DNA from: Sipunculus nudus | Taxonomy: Eukaryota > Annelida > Sipuncula > Golfingiida > Sipunculidae | Direction: 5' to 3' | Length of the DNA stretch: 64,000 bases | Assembly: GCA_026874595.1 (NCBI GenBank) | Contig: CM049320.1 | Location: 29,190,714 to 29,254,713, forward strand | Shown: in pieces, positions 26,601-38,600 of the stretch | Layout of the letters: each line of letters starts with the position of its first letter | Numbering within the stretch: position 1 is the stretch's first letter | The notes under the pieces: model-generated | Databases searched by the model: none | What the model was told of the DNA's origin: nothing | The model's input: the letters and a program-made list of their open reading frames with translations, nothing else | Program-made: the position numbers and the translations under genes

Positions 26601-29600
26601 AGAAAAGATCAATCAAAGGGAATAGACGTTTCTGTCCATCAAATGTGACAATAAGAAATCATATATATCAAGCCAGTATAAAGCTTCGCTATTCAAAGAT
26701 TGACCAAGAAAATCTTAAACATCTGATTCAAGATTGGTCCAGAGAGTCACCAGATGACCTCATTTTTTTCCGCCCATATGTGGAAGACCCAACTTCCATT
26801 CCTTCAGCAAATCTGAATTCAGAGGACCAGGTGGAAGTAACTGATGGGCAGGAAAAAGAAACGCTTCTCTTTGTCAATCAAACAAGATTTCAACAGCATC
26901 TGTTGAAAAGATATGGAAATGAGATTTGTCTCCTTGACGCTACATATAAAACAACAAAATACGCCCTGCCTTTATTTTTTTTATGCGTCAAGACCAACGT
27001 GGACTACAGCGTGGTGGACTCTTTTGTGGTCCAATATGAAAACACTGCAGCCATTACAGAAGCATTATCAATCCTGAAGCAGTGGAATCCAGACTGGCAA
27101 CCTAGATTTGGAATGGTGGACTTCTGTGAAGCTGAAATACAGTCACTTGAAACAGTTCACCCAGGTATGTTATAGCACAAGTCATGAGTCCACTTTGTAT
27201 AGCTGACCTCAATACCGGTCGGACGGACAGACGGAGATATTGAAGTTTTTGTATGAAATTTTTTACTATTCTGGGGGGTACTTTGGGGCCCAATAGCTCG
27301 AAGGATATGGGTAACAGAGACCTAATTTCTGGTTTCCAAGGAGATTTTTCATCGACCTCTCAGAATATCAAGTTACAAGATTGCAAGTCCGGCGGTTACG
27401 ATTTGTGCCAGGTTAACGGACAGACGGACGACGGACAAATAGTGATCGCTATAGCTCAGCATGACTGAAAGTCAACTGAGCTAAAAATTTAGGTTTTTCC
27501 TTAAGGAAAGAAGTCACAAAGACCCAGTTTTTGGCTTGGTAGGAGATCTTGGGGACATCTAACATTATGCTGAATTTTGGATTCCTAGGTCTTACGGTTT
27601 CAAAAGTGCCACATCTACGGACGGACGGATGATGGGCCATGGCTATAGTTCAGATGACTTATAGTCAGCTGAGCTAAAAATCTGGGGGCTTTCATGCTGG
27701 ATATCAATCTCAGTACTAAATCTTCCTTAATTATACCTCCATGGTAGGAGGAGTTGGCCATTAATTATTACACACAGGATATTTGGTGATCAACCTTTAG
27801 ATTTAACAAGAAAATGACCAACTACTTTTAATTTTGGTTTTTAAAATTAAATATTTTGAATTTTAGGCTGCACAGTGTACCTGTGCGATTTTCACAGGGA
27901 ACAAGCCTGGACCAGGTGGGTCAGCAAAGTCAGCAACTGTGTGAGCCACCAAAAGGAGGAATTGTTGGCCCAGCTTAGGAATGTAGCCCATGCTTCTACT
28001 CAAGAAAAGTTTGAAAAAGCTGTGCACCACCTGAAATTAAGTGAAACGTGGAAATCTACACCTCAGCTGAGACGCTGGTTTGAATCCACTTGGTTAAAGG
28101 AATCAAAGGTAATCTGTTATTAGGTAAAACTAGGGACCCATGGGTCTTGACGCTCCGCTGCATTTGTGTATTAGGATATATGTTTTGAGGTTTTCCAAAA
28201 TATTAGTCCTGTGATCAGTTTAAAGCCAACCTGTCTACCCAAACTTCAAATGTGATCTTAACCTTTGATAATCTACCACCTGAAGTCAACAGGATCCTAC
28301 TGCAAGTAATGGGTCAATTTTGACATACCACCAGTCAAATACCAATCTCTACAGCATGACTGAAATCATTTTGCACTAGGTATCACTTGGTTTCTATTAT
28401 ATTTGTCAAAACTAGTGTACCTTTTGTAGTGGCTTTTGTAGTGGTGTCATATTGATCATAACTAGTTAACCTTTTGTAGTCGCGTCTGTGTTACTAACTG
28501 GTTTGTTAAATTTTCAGAGATGGGTTTGGGCATTCCGCAAAGAAAGATTCCACGTCAGCATCAATACAAACAACGGCATTGAGCGCCAGAACCGAGTGTT
28601 TAAACACCAGTATATCGCTGACAAAAGAACCACAACACTGAGCAGCATGCTGTCAGTCCTTGTGAAAGACTACATCCCTGAGGCTGAGAAGAGGTTTCAC
28701 TTCTTTCTATCATTTGTTCACCTTTATACTTAATTAAAATATGTTGATTTGTTGTTTACTGGATTTTGCATGTCAAGCTCATAAGCTTTGACAAGATCAT
28801 GTACCTGTTCAATCTTAGTAACATAACTGTTGAGGTATTCCTTTTTCCATGCAAAAATTACACATTATTGACTTAATTTATGGCATGCATTTGTGCCAAA
28901 TAAAAATAAAACAACACCTGTAATTTTAATACAAGTAACTCAGTTGTAACAACAGGCATTTAAAAAGTCCTGGTTAAGAGCTAGAGTTGCGACTTTAAAA
29001 GTGGATTTACAAGATTTTTCATAAAGTGGGTCCTGTGGCCTTGACCTTTGACCTCAAAATTGATGGGATTACCTTGTGGATCGATTTTAAATCCCTAAGG
29101 CATTACCATATCCCCCCCGCAACTTTGTTGCCCGGGGATAATAAGCAAGATGAACTCGATTAGTAGTTTTATGGCATTTTATCCTTGCACCTAAATTGGT
29201 GTCATCAGTTGTGTCACCATGTAAAGTTGTAAGAAACCTTCACATAAAATACTTTATTATGATGGGCTGTCTTTCTCAACATTTATATAAAACTGAAAAA
29301 GTTTTATACACCATACTTTCAGATACATGGAACTGAATGTACGGTTCTCCAGCAAGTTCCGTCAATACGACTCATCTCTTCCAACATGGTTGTGGAACAG
29401 ACCAAGAGAAGTAGTCAAACATGTGCTTGGCCGCTGGAAAAGCACAATAACTGAAGGGCACATAAACAAAGTCAAGGACGGCCACTTTCAGGTAAAGAGT
29501 GAGAGTGGTGATGAATCACTGAAACACACGATCATCTTTGGGGATGACAATACCCCTCCATCGTGTACCTGCATGGATTGGCAGAAACATCATTTACCAT

Positions 29601-32600
29601 GCAAACATTTTTGTGCAGTGTTCCAGTTTTTTCCCAAGTGGGGCTGGAGCTCTATGAGCAGCATTTACTCGGACAGTGTCTTCCTTAGACTTGACGAGAC
29701 AGTGATTGGTCTCAGTGACAAACCACCACATGTCACCCCACAGGAGCAAGTGACACCTGAGATGTTGACCAACCCGACTCCAGATTCACATGAACAACCA
29801 GCAAAACAAGACCTTGTACAAACAAAGGCACTTGAATGCAGGGAAAAGCTGACCCATGTAAAAGATCTGACATACAGATGCACCAGTGCCAGTGCTTTAG
29901 AAAATTCACTAATCCTGCTGCACCAAATTGAAGAAATGCTTATGGAGGCAGTGCCAAAACAAGATGGCTTGGAGCTGAATGAGAAGGAAAAAGTAAAAGT
30001 AAATAACAAATCGGGCAAAAGAACCTTACCCTCTCTTCCACTCAGAAGAATATCCAAAAAGATCAAACAAAGCCATAAGTCCCTTGGGCAAATAACAGAT
30101 ACAGCAAAAGAGACAAGTTTAGCTCAAGGTATGAATCTTAGATCAATTAAGGAATTAAATTCACATTTTCAAATCAGACAAGGGCTTAGAGGCACAAATA
30201 GTCTGCCATAAGTTTAAATATGAAAGTGTGGCATCACTAATGGGGCAGGACAGACAGTTCATTTAGGAACCCATGGTTCTTGACGCTCAGCTGAATTTTT
30301 CTCTAAGGACATTTTTAATGAGCTTTTATATATTTACTGGTGAGCAATATATGTCAAATTTGAAATCCATACAGGTGGCACCACCAGTTTTCTCAGATGA
30401 CTGTCAGCTAAGCTATGATAGGTAGCAGTAAACTCAAAAGAGTAAAATCATAATTGCTGACAAGGAGTGTCCAATTGTAACCTCAATTTACCTTAAATTA
30501 AATGAGCCTAACAACAACCCTACCAGATGGCAAACCATTGGTTTGACTCTCCAGGAAGCCTTCATCACTCCACATGTACAATAAAATTATATGAGCAGAT
30601 ATGAACCCATCTCTGACCATTAATTAAAAAGAACCCCACTCACATAATTAATGACAATATAATTATATGAGTATGACTTACTTGTTACAGTAAGTTACCA
30701 AAAATTGCTGCACAGGTTTAATGCTTTACAAACCTGTACGTCCAAAAAATTTACTCTGGTTTGTTACATTGTACTTTGTACATGTGTCAAGCTCACAAGC
30801 TTTGACAAGATCATGTTCATGTTCAATGGTTGTCAAATAACCATTGAGGCTATCCTTTCTCCAAGCAAATTTTGCTGCCCAGGACATCATGGCTGTCTCA
30901 AGTGTTCAATAAGGAAAAAAACTAGATGTGTAGGAACGACACGAATTCCCCCGGCTGGAGCAAATTAGAAATAAATGTTAAAATCTGTAAAATTTTCTAT
31001 GTTCAGGAGCTGTCATAAGGTCAAAAGAAGTAAACCAGGACAAAATGCAAACTCAATCTGTAAGTGGTCATTTTGCTGCCACACACCAAAAATCAGGCCA
31101 ATATCTGCAGGCATTGCGAAAAAAAGTCAATACATGTGCATTTGTCTGGAAAATTTCTATTTTTTCCATGAAATTTTCCTATGTTCAGGAGCCGTCATAC
31201 GGTCAAAAGTAGGTCAACCAGGGAAAAACCTGCCACTATCTGTTAAGTGATCATTATGCACCGACACACCAAAAATAGGCCAATATATGCAGGACTTGCG
31301 AAAAAAAGTCTGTACAACTGTTTCAACTATATGCCCCTGCAAATTTGTGGTGGGGGCCTAAAAAAAAAAAAAAAACAAGACCTATATCAGTAAATACAAC
31401 CAAATTTCCACTTAAAGATTGCAGCCACCTTGTCCCTGTTATGGCGCAAAAAAGTCCGACCCATTCCTGATGATATAGGAAATAGGATATGATCCTAGCA
31501 ATAATCCGCCAGGTATGTGTCATAAACATAGATATAAGCCTAACAACAACCTGCCAGGTATATGTCTTGAGTACAGATATGGGCCTAACAATAACCTGCT
31601 AGCTATGTGTGATGAGTACTTATATGAGCCTAACAATAACCTGCCAGGTACGTGTCTTGAGTACAGATATGAGCCTAACAACAACCTGCCAGGTATATGT
31701 CTTGAGTACAGCTATGAGCCCAACAATAACCTGCCAGGTATATGTCTTGAGTACAGCTATGGGCCCAACAATAACCTGCCCGGTAAGTGTCTTGAGTACA
31801 GATATGGGCCTAATAATAACCTGCCAGGTAAGTGTCTTGAGTACAGATATGGGCCTAACAATAACCTGCCAGGTAAATGTCTCGAGTAACAGATATGATC
31901 CTAACAATAACCTGCCAGGTATATGTCTTGAGTAACAGATATGGGCCTAACAATAACCTGCCAGGTATGTGTCATGAGTACAGATATGAGCCTAACAATA
32001 ACCTGCCTTGTATGATGATGAGTGCAGATATGAGCCTAACAATAACCTGTCAGGTACGTGTCATAGTTATAGACAAGTGTCTAACAATAACCTGCTAGGT
32101 ATGTGTCTTGAGTACAGATATGAGTCTAACAATAAACTGCCAGCTATGTGTGATGAGTACAGATACGAGTCTAACAATTACCTGCTAGGTATGTTTCATT
32201 TACATAGATATGAGCCTAACAACAACCTGCCAGGTATGTGTCTTGAGTACAGATATGAGCCTAACAATAACCTGCCAGGTATATGTCTTGAGTACAGATA
32301 TGAGCCTAACAACAACCTGCCAGGTACATGTCTTGAGTACAGATATGAGTCTAACAACAACCTTTATTTGTATGATATAAGCCTGGCAAGAACCTGTCAG
32401 GTATGTTTAAAAAATAGTCTACAGATATTAGCAAAAGCTGTCAAATATGGGTAATAATTACAGATACGAGAAACAACCTGTAAGGGTATTGATCTGATAT
32501 CCCCCCCCCCCCCCCCCCCCCCCCCCCGAGTCAGGTTAGTGCAACTTGGGGTAACAAAGTTGAGCAAACTCAATCAGCTTACAGAAATGTTATGTTTATA

Positions 32601-35600
32601 TCTGATATATAATATAAAATATATGATTCTGATTGTTTTGAAGCCGACACCAAAGTTGACTCGGTAGCAGCAAGGCCAGCCACAGATACAGTGGTTACAT
32701 CAGCTAACAGTGCTTCAACTCCACCTGTTATCCATGGACTTAATCACAAGACTGTACAGTTTGCTGACCCAGGTAAAGAAGTTTTGAACATGTTATTTTT
32801 ATGAGACTGGATGTCCTGGTAAAAAAAAAATCTTCACAAAAGCGACAAATTTAATGGTTATAATATTGACACCATCCTTTTTCATTTATGGCTTTTGTGC
32901 CAGGCATTTTTAAACTACTGTATAATGTACTTGATGAGCAGGCATCTTAGTGTTTTTGACTAAATATACACATCTCCAAATAAACCAAAAAGAGGCCTGT
33001 ATTCACTCATTTTGCCTGTAGATATATCAATCATGTTGTATACATGCTCATTGAATATGCTAGGTATACCTGTCTGGAATAAATTATGCAGCATATAAAC
33101 TAAAGTGTTCCAACACTTTTTATGGATTCAAATATTTACGATTCAGCAGCACCTTTTGCATTTATACAGTTGTGTCAGATGTGAGGGTCATACATGACAG
33201 CCTGCAACCTGGTGTATCCAATTCAGTGCAAGGTATTGTGTTTCACATGGCATCATGATATCCAATAAATTCTCAATGTCCAGGTATTGTTTCACAAATC
33301 ATCAAATATAGGTTTAAAGATTTTCAAAAGCCTAAATACTTAGAATTTCTGATTGGGGTTTTCCTATTAAAATTTGAAATTAAATTAAAGGTAGATTTTA
33401 ATTTAAGTAACAGGATATTTGTTTGACTAGATATGGCAATGAAATATATCACACTAAATTAGAAACCGGCGTCACTTATTTTTGTACATCCTCCAGTTCC
33501 TGCCAAAGAGTGGTTATTCAACAGCTCAACCGGAAAAGCAGTTACAAAAGTGGGCCCATACGTGTGCTGTGATTACGACATCAATTCACTGAAACCTTCT
33601 GCAAAAGGTCAAGATGGCTGGCTGACAGACCAGGTACATACCTTCATATAAATTAGTATATAGCTTTTTATGGACATGTGGACAAACATTTGGCTGATAG
33701 CCAAAGGACACTGATTAACAACAGTTTAAAAAATGGCCAGAAAATAAAAAGTTCAGGACTCATAGGAGACTTGCCCAGGACCCCCCTGGATTACAATAGA
33801 AGGTTCCAAGGAAAATGGATAAATTTGAACCTTGTCCGTATGGGTGCTCAAAATCATGTTTGCGGTCCGTAGCTAGCAGAAAACATGTCATCATGATCAA
33901 ATTTCAGGTTTCAAAGGAGGATTGCCAAGGATTTCCCTTAATGTCATGTTAGAAGAGTCTAGGGCGAATGGATACAATTTGTGCCTTACTGTCTGGGTGT
34001 GCAATACCATTTTTCAGCCAATAAGCCACACAATTTAAGTCACCATAACCTAAATTCAGGTTTCTAAGGACATTTGCCTAGGACATCCCTTAATGTTGGA
34101 GGATTCTAGGCCTATTAGGTACTATTTGTGCCCCATCTGATTGTCTGGGTGCTCACAATCATGTTTTCAGCCCAAAGGTCACAAAATATAGGTCACCATG
34201 ACCTTATTCTAAGTTTTCATGGAGATCTGCCTAGAAACTCCCAGGAAATTGTGTAAGATTTTGATCCTCACAGATACCATTTGTCCCCATCTGACATTCA
34301 GGGTGCTCATATGACAGCTTTTCCCTATAGGTCGCACATTATAATTTATAGGTCACAGTGACCAATTTTAAGGTTTCCAAGGACATTTGCCTAGGATAAC
34401 CCAAATGTCAGGTTAGAGGTGCCTAGGATATCCCAAAATGTCAGGTTAGAGGTTTCTAGGCCTAATGGATACAATTTTTACCCCATCTGACTGACTGGGT
34501 GCTCAAAATCATGTTTTCGGCTGTAGATCACAAGATATAGGTCACCATGACCCAATTTTGAGTTTCCAAGGAGATTTGCCCAGGACCTCCATGGATGTAA
34601 TGATAGAATTTTCTAGGTCTAACGGTTAGGATTTGTGCCCTGTTAACGGCCGGACAGTAGCCGGACTAAAGATTATCGCTATAGCAAAGATGGCATTCAG
34701 CTGAGCTAAAAATCTGAAGTATTTACATTTGATTGTGTATTTTACAAAGGGTTTTATAAAAAGGGATGGCGAGTCCCTTGTCTAAACAACCACCTTGATC
34801 TGGGATGGGGATTGCATGGGATATTCTTCAGGTTTGAAGATGTCCCAGGCAAAGTAATAGAAAATACAGGCTTACCAATTTACACAGTATTAACTCTGAC
34901 CACTGAAATTATTCTATGTGTAGATTTAAGAGATGACTGTCAATTGGGGGGTATCTGCGGCTTTCTTGTGGAATGGCATTTAATGTAAATCTATTATTTT
35001 TCAGGTAGTTGATGCATATTTAGAACTTTTGGTTGAAAGAGCAGTTGAGAATGGATGCAAGGTTCTACATTTGGCAACTCAAACAAGTACCAGCATTGTG
35101 GATGGTTCCCTGATTGGGAAATGTAGCAAAACCTTTTCAAGGGTAAATCTGACAAGTCATTCTTAATTATGATAATTTACCCAGGAATATTCTTACATCT
35201 GAACATTTTCGTTGTGACAGTATAAGAAAAATATAAGAATTTCTCTATTCATAACATGAAAGATTTAAGTAGCACACCTAGATGACCAATTAACATAGAA
35301 AGTTTTCATTCTTATCGGTTCTGGGTCCAGATTAAACACAAACTACAATCCAGTATTAAAATTTATAAGGTGTCACTTTGTTTGGAATTATACAAGGTTC
35401 AGTGATAAAATTAAATTTTAACCTTCAATAAATTGCATGATGTTTGAACATGCATATTAAGAGGTGGTAACAAAAAAAAAATTTATGGAAAAATGACACT
35501 AGCTATGAAGTGAGATCACCTAACATGCTGTTATTGGCCTTTCAGATTAAACTACTGGCATACAAGTATTTGATTGGAGCAGTCAATATACAAGGCTGCC

Positions 35601-38600
35601 ACTGGACACTCATTGTAAGTCTGTCCCTCTATCATTTGTTATTTCTGCTCTAATGTTTCTATTTCTGCTCTAATGTTTCTATGTCTACTGGAGATATTAT
35701 CTGGCACTAGGGCACTGCTCATACTACACAAGGTTCTCTTGTGACACTGAATACAGGTGAATTTTGCAGAGATGAATTCTGATGATTTCAATATTCATGA
35801 GGAGTTTCGTACAAATCCAGTTAAGCAAGTCGTCATAGTGTCACCAAGTCTTGTGATATATGACCTGATTAAAATTATGAACAGTTAAATGACAGACATT
35901 GGGTATTCCATAATGTTCCATGGCTCTGCGTTTGCTAAGCCATTTGTTATGTGTGAATATATCAAATAGGCACAAACATTGGCATTTATTGCAATGTTTG
36001 ACAGAAATGAAAATATTTTTGGGCATCATGACAGGAATATATTTGGAGATGATGCTTGTACTTAAATTTTGTTCACTGGGAATATGGTACTTATTATATT
36101 GCAGCCATTTTATTACACAACTTCTTTAGAACTTTTTAAAGACTTCCACAAACATTTTTGCTGAGATTAAATATCAATAGAGAAATGATGTTTTCTCATT
36201 TTTTTTACAAAAGGTTGTTGATTGTTCAAGCTACATCATATGGCTGTACGATCCGATGGGGGAGACTGAACATCTCAAGCAGTCTGTTCTTACAAACTGG
36301 AGGTAAGTTAATTGCTATGGTTGTAACTTGGTGATGAGTGGTGAAGTGGCTAATGAGATAAAAGGTGATAGATTTTGCACCATCTCTGTTGGAAACATCA
36401 GTCTGAAAATAATTCTATTAAATATAGTATGGACCTAATTTCCCTAGCTCAAAGGAACCCTTGCGTATGATTTGAAAGCTAGAGTTCTATTAACAGAAAA
36501 AGATAATTTTGGAGCACAGGAAAGTAACACTGGTGGAGCCACCTGCAGGTTATAATAACAGTATTAAAATGTCAGTCATGTGCCCAGTCCGTAAAATCTG
36601 ATGAAGAAAGCAGCACTGGTCTTACAGATATTTATTAAATAATGGGGCAAGAATGACAGACAAGGGAAATCTTGCCCCACAGCTCGAACGATATAGGTCA
36701 CACTGACCTAATTTCAGGTTTCCAAGGAGTTTCTTTGACCTCCCTGGATAACACATTTACAGGGTCAGCAGTATGATTTTTGCCCTGCTAATGGATGGAG
36801 GGACAACAGACAAAGCACCATTCCTGTAACTCAACAAGTGACCCATGGGTCAAGACGCTCAGCTGACTGGGAAGAGATTCGTAAAAAGGAAATTTTATCC
36901 TCAGAATGGGAGTATATACCCATTCAACTGAAGCATCGAACAGATTAACCAACAGGCCAAGATTAAGTCTGTATTTATATATCTCAAAAACAGAGAAAAA
37001 ATGTGTAAACTTTAAAATTTAGAATACGGGTAGCCGACAAGTGACTACGTGTATCAGCCAAAATCAGAGTGGAACGGGTGAAGTGAGGCATGGATTGAGT
37101 GGCAAGGGGAAATGGAGTGAGGTATGTTGCATATTAGCATGGATGTCTGCAGCATTAACTAGAATTTAGGTGGCGCCACCTGTCATAAAATCAAAAAAGC
37201 TGTCCAGAATGTATAAACCTGCAAAATTTTAGGCAGTTATGTCAAACCACTACAGAGAAAGGAGTGCTTTTAAGCCTCGGCAGACAGACGCTGTGCAAAA
37301 ATGGTTGCAGGTGGCCCCTCCAGTTTTGTGTATGATAAAGACCTTTGTGAGATCTAAACACATGACCAATTTTGGGCCAATCGGTCAAATGGTTCCTGAG
37401 ATACGAGCTTGGATGTGTGCAGCGTTAACTAGAATGTAGGTGGCGCCACCTGTCATAAAACCAAGGAAGCTGTCCAGGATGTATAAAACTGCAAAATTTT
37501 AGGCAGTTATGTCAAACCCATACAGAGAAATGAGTGATTTAAGGCCACGTCAGACAGACAGACGCTGTCCAAAATGTGCAAAAATGGTTGCAGGTGGCCC
37601 ATTCAGTTTTGTGTATGATAAAGACTTATGTGAGATCTATACATATGCAAAATTTTGGCCAAATCGTTCAAACTGTTCCCGAGATGTGAGCTTGGATGTC
37701 TGTAGCGTAAACTAATGTAGGTGGCGCCACATGTCATAAAATCAAGAAAGCTATCCAGGATCTATAAAACTGCAAAATTTTAGGCAGATATGTCAAACTA
37801 CTGCCGAGATACGAGTGACATTATCTAACGGCAGACAAACAAACGGACACTGTGCAAAAATGGTTGCAGGTGGCCCCACCAGTTTTGCTTATGATAAAGA
37901 GCTATGTAAGATCTATACACGTGCAAAATTTTGGCCCAATCGGTCAAATGGTTCCCGAGATATGAACTTGGATGTCTGCAGCGTAAACTATAATGTAGGT
38001 GGCGCCACCTGTCATAAAATCAAGAAAGCTATCCAGGATGTATAAAACTGCAAAATTTTAGGCAGATATGTCAAACCACTGCCGAGATACGAGTGACATT
38101 ATTCCACAGCAGACAAACAGATGGACGCTGTGCAAAAATGGTTGCAGGTGGCGCCACCAGTTTTGTGTATGTTATAAAGCTATCCAAGGGCTACATTTGT
38201 ATAAATTTTATTTCCTGATGGGTCAAATGTTTCCCCAGATATGAGCTTGGATGTCATCAGGCACCAGTTCACATGTGACCCGATAATTGGTTTAAGTTTC
38301 GGTAAAATGGGTCTATTAGTCTCAGAGGAGTTCTCTGGAAACATACGTGGTGGCGGCGGAGGAACCCGGTCAAAAACATAGTATCCGCAAAACTTCGTTT
38401 TGGCGGATACAAAAATACAGGTGGCTCCACCAGTCTGCAGAAACTAATAAAAACACTTAATGGTCAATATCCATGCAAAGAATCATGGTCATCTCAGCAT
38501 CAGCTGTTCAGTTACTTATTTTTTTTATTAAATTGTCCATTATTCTGAGGGATACTTCGGAGGCCTATAGCTTTAAGGATATGGGTAAAAGAGACCTAAT

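Noticed and set aside
37239-38045. Frames such as KMVAGGP...YDKDLCEIYT repeated along the array
   Set aside because: They follow the 275-bp repeat and its mobile relatives in both orientations (also at 21084-21278, 25659-25895 and 63755-64000). Stops and frame changes differ between copies.
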